A DNA stretch of 41,849 nt from an uncultured Lachnospiraceae bacterium (GCA_944381535.1 CALWLN010000197.1:1-41849); one strand, 5' to 3'; counted from the stretch's first letter, positions 1 to 7,983 are shown. A program made the numbers and translations. The notes: generated by a model not told the origin, from the sequence alone.

Positions 1-5
1 CGCTC

Positions 6-80
6 AAATCAAGACGCAACGGTACTAGGCTCGCCGCCCGTAAACGGTCGGTTCGCCAAGTGCCGGCGTCTTTCCATGGT
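6..80 (-). ncRNA. Candidate structured leader RNA, copy A
   Basis: On the minus strand this stretch folds into a long stem. The outer arms are GACGC (70 to 66) and GCGTC (17 to 13), reinforced by CGG/CCG. The inner arms are ACTTGGC (61 to 55) and GCCTAGT (30 to 24), and a short GC-rich hairpin sits in the apical part. CTTGATTT follows at 13 to 6. The same core and tail recur on the plus strand at 39097-39142, which is the main reason to call it an element. It begins just after a candidate extended -10 promoter, so it would form the 5' end of a transcript running left out of the window. I do not recognise the family, and a riboswitch or protein-binding leader is only inference. Confidence 0.45.
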
Positions 81-83
81 CTG

Positions 84-92
84 CTTATAACA
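84..92 (-). promoter_or_regulatory. Candidate extended -10 promoter for leader A
   Basis: On the minus strand the sequence reads TGTTATAAG, a TGn-extended -10. The expected start is around 77, immediately before the outer stem of leader A. No good -35 lies 17 bp upstream (GTAGCC), so this relies on the extended -10 alone. Confidence 0.3.
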
Positions 93-226
93 AATGTGCC
101 ATCCAGGGCTACGTTCCAGTCAAAAGCAAAAAAATTCAAATCTCTTGTGAAAACAAACAACTTTTTTCCCACCCAATGAAACGTAACGGTTTACAGGAAG
201 AGGAGAGCGACGCTCCTGAAATCCAG

Positions 227-255
227 TTGCAAAATCAGCGATAACCTAGTAAAAT
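227..255 (+). promoter_or_regulatory. Sigma-A-type promoter for the 296-628 gene
   Basis: TTGCAA (227-232), a 17-bp spacer and TAAAAT (250-255) give a plausible vegetative promoter. The expected start is near 262, about 35 nt before the TTG start codon at 296. The rest of 93-226 holds no gene I can support. Confidence 0.5.
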
Positions 256-295
256 GGATGTGAAGAAAATTGTTATATAAGGGGAGGAATCAAGT

Positions 296-628
296 TTGGC
301 AAAATATGTCAAAAACGTACACGGCAATTTCGACAATATCCTAGAGAAATTAGACAACGCCATTCTGTCCGGAAGCGTCTCCGCATCCTATGAGGACGGA
401 AGCGATTACCAAAAAGGAGATTTCCGCTGCGCTGTCAGAGTCTACGAGCGTTACAGCTACATCGGCTCCAACCGCGTCAGCATGACGCTGACCCTGGTGG
501 GTGAAAATCATCAATACAAGCTTATCATTATCACCTCCGGCGGAAGCCAGGGCATATTGTTTAAAGTCAACACTTGGGGCGAAGAGGCTTTTTTGAAAAA
601 GCTGGATGATATTCTGGAGGAACTATAA
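296..628 (+). CDS. Small conserved protein of unknown function (DUF6054-like?)
   Basis: This encodes a 110-residue soluble protein with no signal peptide or membrane segment. It starts at a TTG preceded by GGGGAGG about 8 nt upstream. The sequence looks like a small alpha/beta domain: a charged amphipathic N-terminus, a central strand-rich part (residues 40-95) with an RVYERYSYIG stretch, and an acidic C-terminal helix. It resembles what I remember as DUF6054, but I could not check this. Its end meets nth almost directly (stop 628, nth ATG 630), so the two are probably co-transcribed from the promoter at 227-255. No function can be assigned. Confidence 0.7.
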   Translation: MAKYVKNVHGNFDNILEKLDNAILSGSVSASYEDGSDYQKGDFRCAVRVYERYSYIGSNRVSMTLTLVGENHQYKLIIITSGGSQGILFKVNTWGEEAFLKKLDDILEEL

Positions 629-629
629 T

Positions 630-1271
630 ATGACAAAGAAACAATTGGCATTGGAAATCATAGAGAGACTGAAAAAAGAATACCCCGACGCGGGCTGCAC
701 CCTGGACTACGACCAGGCCTGGAAGCTTCTGGTAAGCGTGCGCCTGGCCGCCCAGTGTACCGACGCCAGAGTCAACGTGGTGGTGGAGAAGCTTTACGAA
801 AAATACCCGGATGTCAACGCCCTGGCAGAGGCGGATGTGGACGACATCGAGGCCATCGTCCGCCCCTGCGGCCTTGGAAGGAGCAAGGCAAGGGATATAA
901 GCGCCTGCATGAAGATCTTAAAGGAGCAGTACGGCGGCAACGTGCCCACGGAATTTGATGAGCTCTTAAAGCTCCCCGGCGTGGGAAGAAAAAGCGCCAA
1001 TCTGATCATGGGAGACGTTTTCGGCAAGCCGGCCATCGTAACCGACACCCACTGCATCCGCCTGTGCAACCGCATGGGCCTGGTGGACAACATCAAGGAG
1101 CCCAAGAAGGTGGAGATGGCTCTGTGGAAGATCATCCCACCGGAGGAAGGCAGTGATTTCTGCCACCGCCTGGTGTACCACGGAAGAGATGTCTGCACTG
1201 CCAGAACCAAACCATTCTGCGATAAATGCTGTCTTGCCGATATTTGTCAAAAAAACGGCGTGGACAAATAA
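630..1271 (+). CDS. nth: Endonuclease III, DNA glycosylase/AP lyase
   Basis: This 213-residue protein matches the usual length of endonuclease III, which removes oxidised pyrimidines and nicks the resulting abasic site in base-excision repair. The helix-hairpin-helix LPGVGRKSA carries the expected catalytic Lys121, and VTDTH carries the catalytic Asp139. Four C-terminal cysteines (189, 197, 200, 206) form the 4Fe-4S cluster site. Their spacing is C-x7-C-x2-C-x5-C, one residue longer in the first gap than the C-x6-C of E. coli Nth. I chose the ATG at 630, preceded by TGGAGG, over an upstream ATG that overlaps the previous gene. Confidence 0.95.
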   Translation: MTKKQLALEIIERLKKEYPDAGCTLDYDQAWKLLVSVRLAAQCTDARVNVVVEKLYEKYPDVNALAEADVDDIEAIVRPCGLGRSKARDISACMKILKEQYGGNVPTEFDELLKLPGVGRKSANLIMGDVFGKPAIVTDTHCIRLCNRMGLVDNIKEPKKVEMALWKIIPPEEGSDFCHRLVYHGRDVCTARTKPFCDKCCLADICQKNGVDK

Positions 1272-1334
1272 GGAAGGTATTCATGCCCGGTCAAAACGCC
1301 GGGGCTTATCCCCAGAATCAGAGAAATTGCAAGG

Positions 1335-1363
1335 GAATAAGACATGTTTCTTCCTCATATAGT
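1335..1363 (+). promoter_or_regulatory. Possible sigma-E-like (sporulation) promoter before yqfC
   Basis: GAATAAG (1335-1341), a 14-bp spacer and CATATAGT (1356-1363) resemble the mother-cell sigma-E consensus with correct spacing. In Bacillus, yqfC-yqfD is a sigma-E target. The weak point is position: the start would fall at about 1370, on the yqfC ATG at 1369, implying a leaderless message. Confidence 0.3.
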
Positions 1364-1368
1364 GAATT

Positions 1369-1650
1369 ATGGGAAAACAGAAACGAAACCGGGTAAAATC
1401 AAATATTGTGGAGTCCCTGGAACTGCCCAAGGACCTGATGTACGGAGCCGTCATCGTGACGGTCACCGGCAGGACGGAAGCCCTGATTGAGAATTACCGG
1501 GGAATCATCGAATATACCTGTGAAAAAATACGGCTGCAGACCAAAGGCTGCCAGGTGGAGATTCGCGGGAAGCGTCTGCTCATCCAATATTATACCAATG
1601 ATGAGATGAAAGTGACCGGATTTATCCATGAAATTATCTATGATTCATAA
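1369..1650 (+). CDS. yqfC: Sporulation protein YqfC (YabP/YqfC family)
   Basis: This 93-residue protein has the YabP/YqfC hallmarks. There is a basic N-terminus, an LPKD motif near residue 20, a central GAVIVTVTGR strand, and the ENYRGIIEYT segment followed by a K-rich strand and YYTNDEMKVTG. Family members are made in the mother cell during sporulation, and their biochemical role is not well defined. It sits 11 bp before yqfD, the standard pairing. No Shine-Dalgarno sequence is visible before the ATG, which is unusual beside its neighbours, but the start agrees with what I recall of Bacillus YqfC. Confidence 0.9.
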   Translation: MGKQKRNRVKSNIVESLELPKDLMYGAVIVTVTGRTEALIENYRGIIEYTCEKIRLQTKGCQVEIRGKRLLIQYYTNDEMKVTGFIHEIIYDS

Positions 1651-1661
1651 GGAGAGGCCAT

Positions 1662-2933
1662 ATGTTTGCAGACAAACTAAAATATATGCAGGGCTACGTC
1701 AGGGTACGGCTTGCCGGCTACGCTCCGGAGCGCTTTTTGAACCTGTGCGCCAATCATGACATTTTAATCTGGAATCTTTTATACCGGGAGGACCACTACG
1801 AATTCTGTATCAGTATCAAAGGTTTCCGGAAGCTTCGGCCTATCTTAAGGAAAACCAAGACAAGGATTGTGATCTTACAGCGGTACGGTCTGCCCTTCGC
1901 CCTGTACCGGTACCGGAAACGAAAACTCTTTTTCGGTGGAATGGCCGTCTGCATGGCGGCTCTTTACACCATGTCCCTGTTTATCTGGAATATCGATGTA
2001 TCCGGCAATCTCCACCGGACCGACAGCGCCATCATTAAATTTCTGGAAGAAAAGCATGTATATCATGGTATCCGAAAAAGCAAACTAGACTGTGTGGCCT
2101 TAGAGGAGCTTTTGCGAAGCGAGTATGAGGATATCATCTGGGCCTCGGTGAAGATACAGGGCACAAGACTGATGATCGATCTAACGGAAAATCTCGTCTC
2201 CAATTCGGCGGGGGAGACGGTGGTGGAGGATACGCCCAGCAATCTGATCGCCGCAAAGGATGCCGAGATTTATAGCATTATTACAAGACGCGGCATGCCC
2301 CTTGTCAAAAAAGGAACGGCGGTAAAGCAAGGAGATCTGCTGGTGGAAGGGAGGATTCCCATTTACAATGACAGCGCGGAGCTTGTAAATTACCAGTATT
2401 GTTACGCTGACGCGGATATTCTCGGAATCACGAGCTACACCTATCAGGATGTTTTCCCGCTTGCGTATGAGGACAAGGTTTTTACCGGGGAAGAAAAAAA
2501 TTCCTATGAGCTTTTAATGTTTCAGAAACAGTTCCGGCTTCCCTTCGGAGAAAATGATTTTGCAATGAGCGATACCTTCAGCCGGTCCCTTCCTCTGAAG
2601 CTTGGGGAAAGCTTCTATCTGCCTTTTGTGCTCACCAAAAAAGTGGCGAAAGAGTACCGGATGGAGCCAAAAATCTACTCCAAAACAGAGGCCGAAACCC
2701 TTGCCGGGAACAAATTGAAGGATTTTTGTGAAAAATTAGAACAAAAAGGGGTTCAAATTATTGAAAATAATGTTATGATAGTAGCAGATGGAAAAATCTG
2801 CATGGCGTCCGGTGAGATCAAGGTCATCGAACCTGTGGGAATCCGGCAGGCCGGCGTCGTGGAAGATATCCAGGCAGATGATATACAAAAGGAAGGACAG
2901 GAGACGAATGAGTCTGACGGAAACGACAATTAA
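1662..2933 (+). CDS. yqfD: Sporulation protein YqfD
   Basis: This 423-residue protein fits the YqfD family, a membrane protein needed for efficient sporulation. It has a basic cytoplasmic N-terminal domain (about 1-85) with a YRYRKRKLFF stretch, one membrane segment at about residues 90-110, and a long extracytoplasmic region with FIWNIDVSGN directly after the membrane. The start has an AGGAGAGG ribosome site 6-7 nt upstream. The 3' end overlaps the next gene by 26 nt, so translation is probably coupled. Together with yqfC it indicates a spore-forming lineage. Confidence 0.92.
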   Translation: MFADKLKYMQGYVRVRLAGYAPERFLNLCANHDILIWNLLYREDHYEFCISIKGFRKLRPILRKTKTRIVILQRYGLPFALYRYRKRKLFFGGMAVCMAALYTMSLFIWNIDVSGNLHRTDSAIIKFLEEKHVYHGIRKSKLDCVALEELLRSEYEDIIWASVKIQGTRLMIDLTENLVSNSAGETVVEDTPSNLIAAKDAEIYSIITRRGMPLVKKGTAVKQGDLLVEGRIPIYNDSAELVNYQYCYADADILGITSYTYQDVFPLAYEDKVFTGEEKNSYELLMFQKQFRLPFGENDFAMSDTFSRSLPLKLGESFYLPFVLTKKVAKEYRMEPKIYSKTEAETLAGNKLKDFCEKLEQKGVQIIENNVMIVADGKICMASGEIKVIEPVGIRQAGVVEDIQADDIQKEGQETNESDGNDN

Positions 2934-3942
2934 TATACCCGTGTCACACATGGCCAACGTGTTCGGCCAGTTTGACGCATATATGAAGAAGATTGAGCGG
3001 GCCTTTCACGTCACGGCGGTCATGCGGGAGGATGGCATGAAGCTCCTGGGGAACCAGCGTGACATTGACAAAGCCACACGCGTATTTTCCCAGTTGCTGG
3101 AGTTGTCCAGACGGGGAAACCAGATTACGGAGCAGAACGTGGATTATGCCATTTCTCTGACCTTCGAGGAGAAGGAGAGTTCCCTTGCGGAAATTGACAA
3201 GGATCTGATCTGCCACACCATAAGCGGCAAGCCGGTGAAGCCAAAGACCCTGGGCCAGAAGTCCTACGTGGACCAGATTCGTGAGAAAATGATCGTCTTT
3301 GGCATAGGGCCTGCCGGAACCGGCAAGACTTATCTTGCCATGGCCATGGCCATCACGGCCTTTAAGAACGAGGAGGTCAGCCGTATTATCCTTACCCGTC
3401 CGGCCATCGAGGCGGGGGAAAAGCTGGGCTTTCTGCCCGGGGATCTGCAGAGCAAGGTTGACCCTTACCTAAGGCCCCTCTACGACGCCCTTTATCAGAT
3501 CATGGGTGCGGACAGCTTCTTGAAAAATATGGAAAAGGGCCTTATCGAAGTGGCCCCCTTGGCCTACATGCGCGGCCGGACTTTGGACAACGCCTTTATC
3601 ATTTTAGACGAGGCCCAGAACACTACGCCTGCTCAGATGAAAATGTTTTTGACAAGAATCGGCTTCGGCTCCAAGGTGGTCATCACCGGGGACGCTACCC
3701 AGAAGGATTTGGCTCCCGGAGCTACCTCGGGCCTGGATGTGGCCCTCAAGGTCCTTAAGAAGGTGGATGATATCGGTATCTGCCAGCTTACCAGCAGAGA
3801 CGTGGTGCGCCACCCTCTGGTACAGAGAATCGTCAAAGCCTACGAGGAATACGAGAAGAAGGAACTGAAGAATAAAAGCAACCCGGAAGCTAGGGGAAAT
3901 AAAAAGTCCAGGGGACAATACGAGGGCAGAAGGCAGACTTAG
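2908..3942 (+). CDS. PhoH family ATPase (PhoH-like)
   Basis: This 344-residue protein is a PhoH-like cytoplasmic P-loop ATPase. The N-terminal third resembles the KH-like region of PhoH proteins (VMREDGMKLLGNQRDI). The Walker A motif GPAGTGKT is near residue 135, and the Walker B IILDEAQN follows about 95 residues later. PhoH proteins are thought to act on RNA, and proximity to ybeY fits that idea, but the substrate is not established. I chose the ATG at 2908 (MSLTETT), inside the yqfD tail, because GGAAGGACAGGAG precedes it; a longer in-frame reading would overlap yqfD extensively. Confidence 0.93.
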   Translation: MSLTETTINIPVSHMANVFGQFDAYMKKIERAFHVTAVMREDGMKLLGNQRDIDKATRVFSQLLELSRRGNQITEQNVDYAISLTFEEKESSLAEIDKDLICHTISGKPVKPKTLGQKSYVDQIREKMIVFGIGPAGTGKTYLAMAMAITAFKNEEVSRIILTRPAIEAGEKLGFLPGDLQSKVDPYLRPLYDALYQIMGADSFLKNMEKGLIEVAPLAYMRGRTLDNAFIILDEAQNTTPAQMKMFLTRIGFGSKVVITGDATQKDLAPGATSGLDVALKVLKKVDDIGICQLTSRDVVRHPLVQRIVKAYEEYEKKELKNKSNPEARGNKKSRGQYEGRRQT

Positions 3943-3954
3943 GAGGCGAAGGAT

Positions 3955-4452
3955 ATGACGATAACACTGGAAAATGAAAGCGGACGGGAATTTGATTTTC
4001 CCTGTGAACAGCTCGCCGCGGAGGTGATCGAGGCAGCCCTGGAGGCGGAGGACTTTCCCTTTGAGGCGGAGGTCAACGTCCTTTTGGTGACAAACGAGGA
4101 AATACACCGTATCAACCGTGAACAACGGGGAATTGACAGTCCCACGGACGTCCTGTCCTTTCCCATGATCGCCTACCCGGCACCCGGAGATTTCTCAAAG
4201 GTGGAGGAAGAGGACGACAACTTTAACCCGGAGACCGGAGAAGCTCTTCTGGGGGATATTATCCTAAGTTCGGACAAGGTGAAGGAGCAGGCTCGGGAGT
4301 TTGGACACAGTGAGCGGCGGGAATTCGCCTTTCTGATCGTGCACAGTATGCTGCATCTGATGGGCTACGATCATATGACGGAGGCGGAAGCAGCTGTCAT
4401 AGAGGAAAAACAGAGGAATATCCTGAACATGGTTGGGATTTTCAGAGAATAA
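3955..4452 (+). CDS. ybeY: Endoribonuclease YbeY, 16S rRNA maturation
   Basis: YbeY is a zinc-dependent endoribonuclease involved in 16S rRNA 3'-end maturation and ribosome quality control. This 165-residue protein has the metal-binding signature HSMLHLMGYDH with His130, His134 and His140, plus the upstream family motif PTDVLSFPM. It lies 12 bp after the phoH-like gene, the arrangement usual in Firmicutes, with an AGGAGG site before the ATG. A moderately acidic insertion (residues about 76-93) precedes the conserved LLGDIILS segment. Nothing critical appears to be missing. Confidence 0.96.
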   Translation: MTITLENESGREFDFPCEQLAAEVIEAALEAEDFPFEAEVNVLLVTNEEIHRINREQRGIDSPTDVLSFPMIAYPAPGDFSKVEEEDDNFNPETGEALLGDIILSSDKVKEQAREFGHSERREFAFLIVHSMLHLMGYDHMTEAEAAVIEEKQRNILNMVGIFRE

Positions 4453-4509
4453 GAAGCTTCCTGCACAGGATTTAAAAATGGAGAATCCCGTTGAAAAAGC
4501 GGGAGCTTC
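4453..4509 (+). other. Leader hairpin before the DUF3048 gene
   Basis: GAAGCTTCC (4453-4461) can pair with GGGAGCTTC (4501-4509) through nine consecutive pairs including one G-U. A competing small hairpin uses CCCG (4487-4490) and CGGG (4500-4503). No U-run follows, so this is not a terminator. It lies just after the ybeY stop and before the ribosome site of the next gene. Any regulatory role is inference. Confidence 0.3.
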
Positions 4510-4527
4510 GAAGAAAGGTGGTATTTT

Positions 4528-5658
4528 ATGAGACAGAAACTATGGTCGGCTTTGGCAGCGTCCCTCTTGGCGGTTTTGCTGCTTGCCGGGTGCGGACAGC
4601 AGGAAAAAGGCGAGCTGATCGCAATGCCCCCCGCCGTGGAAACACCGGAGCTGGAAATAGAAGCGGTGGAGGAAATGGTATCGACGGAGGGAAAAGCAAA
4701 AAGCTATCTCACCGGAGAGTGGATTGACGAGGAGATTGCGGGAAACCGTCCTTACGCCATCATGATCGGCAATACCAGCGATGCGCTGCCCCAGTATGGT
4801 ATTTCTCAGGCGGATGTGATCTACGAGGTGCCGGTGGAGGGCTCCTATACCCGTCTGATGGCGATTTTTCAGGACCTTCGGGGAGTGGACAAGATTGGCT
4901 CCATCCGAAGCTGCCGTCACTACTTTATCTATTTTGCCCAGGAATTTGACGCTATCTACGTGCATTTTGGGCAGGCACTGTATGCGGAGCCCATTCTGGC
5001 CAGGGACAGCGTCCACAATATCAGCGGCATGGATTACAGCGTTGAGAGCGCGTTTTACCGGGACTCCGGCCGGAAGTCTCCCCACAACGTCTTCACCACC
5101 GAGGAAGGACTGAAAAACGCTGCCGAGACAAAGGGCTACCGGACCACCTATGAGGATGGCTATAAGGGCCATTACCTTTTTGCGGCAGATAACGTGCCAG
5201 TGGAACTGACCGGTGGCCAGGAAGCCCTGGTGGTAAGCCCGGGCTATCTTGTGAACAAGCCCTGGTTTGTCTACAACGACGAGGACGGCCTGTATTACCG
5301 ATATGAGTTCAAGGAGGAGCAGACGGACGGGGCCACGGAGGAGCAGCTTAAGGTAAAAAACATTCTCGTTCAGTACTGTGACTGGAGAAAGGCCGATGAC
5401 AATGGCTATCTGGATATCGATACCATGCCATCCGGCGGCCAGGGCAAGGGGAAATATATTACCAACGGAAAAGTCATTGACATCACCTGGACCAAGGAGA
5501 GCGAAAGCTCGCCCGCCCGCTACTTTGACGAATCCGGCAAAGAAATTATTTTGAACCAGGGGAAAACCTGGGTATGTGTGATCCGGGACACCTATGCGGA
5601 CCGATTTGCGGTATATAAGACCCAGGAGGAACTCTTAGAGGCACGGGCCGCCGAGTAA
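4528..5658 (+). CDS. DUF3048 domain lipoprotein (YerB-like)
   Basis: This 376-residue protein starts with a lipoprotein signal peptide (hydrophobic stretch then LLAGC, lipidated Cys at about 22). It continues with an acidic linker and a DUF3048 domain: NRPYAIMIGN, QADVIYEVPVEGSYTRL, GSIRSCRHYF and SPHNVFT are all characteristic. The family is widespread in Firmicutes, and in Bacillus the member YerB is an extracellular lipoprotein of unclear function. The ATG follows AAAGGTGG. It would be processed by LspA, encoded later in the window. The C-terminal third includes the WTKESESSPARYFDESGKEI segment common to these proteins. Confidence 0.9.
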   Translation: MRQKLWSALAASLLAVLLLAGCGQQEKGELIAMPPAVETPELEIEAVEEMVSTEGKAKSYLTGEWIDEEIAGNRPYAIMIGNTSDALPQYGISQADVIYEVPVEGSYTRLMAIFQDLRGVDKIGSIRSCRHYFIYFAQEFDAIYVHFGQALYAEPILARDSVHNISGMDYSVESAFYRDSGRKSPHNVFTTEEGLKNAAETKGYRTTYEDGYKGHYLFAADNVPVELTGGQEALVVSPGYLVNKPWFVYNDEDGLYYRYEFKEEQTDGATEEQLKVKNILVQYCDWRKADDNGYLDIDTMPSGGQGKGKYITNGKVIDITWTKESESSPARYFDESGKEIILNQGKTWVCVIRDTYADRFAVYKTQEELLEARAAE

Positions 5659-5687
5659 GGCAACCCACAGAGGATAGAGGATTATTT

Positions 5688-7367
5688 ATGAAAACAAACA
5701 GAAAAAGCGAATCCAATTTTCTGGTGCAAGGCTCCATATTGGCCATTGCGTCCATCGTAAGCAGAATGATTGGATTGATCTACCGGATTCCCCTGACAGC
5801 CATCATCGGAGACGTGGGAAATGATTATTACGGGGCAGCCATGGAGGTCTACAGCATCCTTTTGCTGATCTCCTCCTACAGCCTGCCTCTGGCTGTTTCA
5901 AAGCTGGTTTCCACCAGGCTGGCCAAAGGCCAGCGAAAAAACGCGTATCGTGTTTTCAAGGGAGCGCTGTTGTTTGCGGCCATTTCTGGCGCAATTGCGG
6001 GATTGATCGTCTATTTCGGCGCCGGAGCGATCACGAATCTGCTGAAAACGCCCTTGAGTATTTTTGCGCTGCAGGTGCTGGCGCCCACCCTGTTTGTGGT
6101 GGCCATTCTGGGGGTGATCCGCGGTTTCTTCCAGGGCATGGGAACCATGATGCCCAGCGCCATATCCCAATTGATCGAGCAGATTGTCAATGCGGTGGTC
6201 AGTATCTGGACCGCCTATATGCTGTATGGCTACGGAGCCAGAATCGGCGCGGTCTTAGGCGTTGCCAATCACTACGGGGAAGCCTACGGCGCGGCGGGAG
6301 GAACCATCGGAACCGGCGCCGGAGCGCTGTTTGCCCTGGGCTTTGTGCTGTTCGTATTTATCATTTACCGCCCCATTTATAAGCGGCAGATGAGACGCGA
6401 TGTGTTAAGTAAGGAAAAGGAGAGCTACGGCCAGGTATTTCAGGTGCTGATTCTCACCATCATCCCGGTGCTTTTAAGTACCACCATCTACAATATCAGC
6501 TCCATCATCGACCAGGGAATTTTTAAGAATATCGCCCACATACAGGAATATGAAGAAGTGGCCTACAGTACCATGTGGGGCGTATTCAGCGGGAAATACA
6601 AGACGCTGATAAACGTACCCATAGCGCTGGCTTCTGCCTTGGCGGCCTCCAGTGTGCCCAGTATTGCCACAGCCTTCGCCTCCGATGATATGAAGCTGGT
6701 GAAGCGGAAAGTACATTCGTCCATTCGTTATATCATGGTGATTGCTTTCCCTTGCGCAGTGGGGATGGCTGTGTTGGCCGGTCCGATCATCAACCTTTTA
6801 TATCCGGCCAGCAGCGAGGCGGGACAGGAGGCTAATCAGCTGGCGGCCAACCTGTTAATAGCGGGAGCAGTATCCATTCTGTTTTACTCTCTGTCCACCT
6901 TGTCAAACGCCATTCTGCAGGGCATCAATCGAATGAAAACGCCGGTGACCAATGCAGTCATCGCTCTTATTTTACATATCGGCGTTTTGCTTTTGCTGAT
7001 GCTGGCTTTTGACTGGAATATCTATGCGGTGGTGATAGCAAATACCTTTTTCTCACTGGTGATGTGTATTTTCAACGGCCTGGCCATTCACAAATACATT
7101 CATTACCGGCAGGAGGTCCTTAAGACCTTTGTGATCCCTGCCATTGCCTCTGGGCTGATGGGAGTAGCTGTATACGGAGTTTGCTATGGACTGCGCCTTT
7201 TAACCGTAAGCAACGCAGTGGCTACGATAATTTCCATCTGCGTGGGTGTGGCGGTATACGGCGTTTTCCTGCTTCTGCTTAAGGGAATTGACGCGGAAGC
7301 TCTGAAATCCTTCCCTGGCGGAGGTGTTCTGGTGAAAATAGCCAGGAAACTGCGTTTACTGAAATAA
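5688..7367 (+). CDS. Lipid-linked oligosaccharide flippase, SpoVB/MurJ type
   Basis: This 559-residue integral membrane protein belongs to the MOP/MATE superfamily (polysaccharide biosynthesis, SpoVB/YtgP branch). About 14 hydrophobic segments run along its length. The start SNFLVQGSILAIASIVSRMIG and the motif YRIPLTAIIGDVGNDYYG are typical. Relatives flip undecaprenyl-linked precursors such as lipid II, or act in spore cortex synthesis. From sequence alone I cannot separate a vegetative MurJ-like role from a sporulation SpoVB-like role. It starts 29 bp after the DUF3048 gene behind a weak AGAGGAT site. Confidence 0.88.
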   Translation: MKTNRKSESNFLVQGSILAIASIVSRMIGLIYRIPLTAIIGDVGNDYYGAAMEVYSILLLISSYSLPLAVSKLVSTRLAKGQRKNAYRVFKGALLFAAISGAIAGLIVYFGAGAITNLLKTPLSIFALQVLAPTLFVVAILGVIRGFFQGMGTMMPSAISQLIEQIVNAVVSIWTAYMLYGYGARIGAVLGVANHYGEAYGAAGGTIGTGAGALFALGFVLFVFIIYRPIYKRQMRRDVLSKEKESYGQVFQVLILTIIPVLLSTTIYNISSIIDQGIFKNIAHIQEYEEVAYSTMWGVFSGKYKTLINVPIALASALAASSVPSIATAFASDDMKLVKRKVHSSIRYIMVIAFPCAVGMAVLAGPIINLLYPASSEAGQEANQLAANLLIAGAVSILFYSLSTLSNAILQGINRMKTPVTNAVIALILHIGVLLLLMLAFDWNIYAVVIANTFFSLVMCIFNGLAIHKYIHYRQEVLKTFVIPAIASGLMGVAVYGVCYGLRLLTVSNAVATIISICVGVAVYGVFLLLLKGIDAEALKSFPGGGVLVKIARKLRLLK

Positions 7368-7396
7368 ATTGAATAAAATACCAGAATATGGCGGAT

Positions 7397-7474
7397 ACTA
7401 ATGTACTGGCATGTTGATAATCAGGCAGATAGACAGGTACGTTTTCCATATTATCAGCGTTCCGGTACATCAGT
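7397..7474 (+). other. Long imperfect hairpin in the spacer before the BofC-like gene
   Basis: The 21-nt arm at 7401-7421 pairs with 7450-7470 at 20 of 21 positions (three G-U pairs and one C/U mismatch). After one mismatch, three more pairs extend it to 7397-7399 and 7472-7474. The loop is 28 nt. There is no U-run on either strand, so it is not a normal intrinsic terminator. It ends about 8 nt before the AAAGGAG of the next gene. Confidence 0.55.
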
Positions 7475-7492
7475 TTATTAAAGGAGCGTATC

Positions 7493-7891
7493 ATGAAAAA
7501 ATCAACCGGTATCCGCCTGTTTCTGATTCTGGCAGTGGTTTTATGCGGCAGCGCCTATACCATTGGCTATTATTACAGTGTCCGTCAATCGGAAAAGGAG
7601 ATGGCAAAAGAACAGGCGCTTTTAGAGGCACAGCGGGCAGAGGAAACGCTCGAAGAGGATAAGCGTCCAAACAGCCAGGAGAGCGCTGCGGAGGCTGTCT
7701 CTTACGAATACGTGCTGGGCGAGCAGGACGGCTATGTGATCGTGTATTATGCGGACCAAAAGACGGTCTACTCCATCACGGACATTCCCGTTAAATACTT
7801 ATCCTCCGAGCTGCAACGTGAAATTTCCGAGGGAAAGCCCATTTCCGGCGAGGAGGAGCTGTACAATTTCCTGGAAAGCCACTCCAGCTAA
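7493..7891 (+). CDS. Small membrane-anchored protein with BofC-like C-terminus
   Basis: The 132-residue product has an N-terminal membrane anchor or signal (residues 8-28, FLILAVVLCGSAYTIGYYY). A charged, Glu-rich, probably coiled region follows (33-60). The C-terminal domain contains GYVIVYYADQKTVYSITDI and ends with YNFLESHSS. That last domain reminds me of the C-terminal part of BofC (bypass of forespore C), and similar small proteins are common in this family, but the link is weak. The ATG follows AAAGGAG with good spacing. It is probably extracytoplasmic. The function is unknown; a spore or envelope role is inference. Confidence 0.75.
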   Translation: MKKSTGIRLFLILAVVLCGSAYTIGYYYSVRQSEKEMAKEQALLEAQRAEETLEEDKRPNSQESAAEAVSYEYVLGEQDGYVIVYYADQKTVYSITDIPVKYLSSELQREISEGKPISGEEELYNFLESHSS

Positions 7892-7893
7892 GC

Positions 7894-7931
7894 TTGAATC
7901 TTTTCGGAAAATATGCTATACTTCTTTCCGA
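7894..7931 (+). promoter_or_regulatory. Promoter with overlapping palindrome before the BaiN-like gene
   Basis: TTGAAT (7894-7899), a 17-bp spacer and TATACT (7917-7922, preceded by TGC) make a strong sigma-A-type promoter with a start near 7929. A perfect 7-bp inverted repeat, TCGGAAA (7904-7910) and TTTCCGA (7925-7931), brackets the -10. This placement would suit a repressor operator, which is inference. Confidence 0.6.
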
Positions 7932-7983
7932 GATTTGCCATGGAAATGCAGTTTGGCAGACGCAGCAGAGGAAAGAGAGTGCC

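Noticed and set aside
1-130. Start region as 6S RNA, tmRNA, SRP RNA or RNase P RNA
   Set aside because: None of the conserved signatures I know is visible (no tmRNA T-arm end, no SRP GGAAGGAAGCAG-type tetraloop region, no RNase P core).
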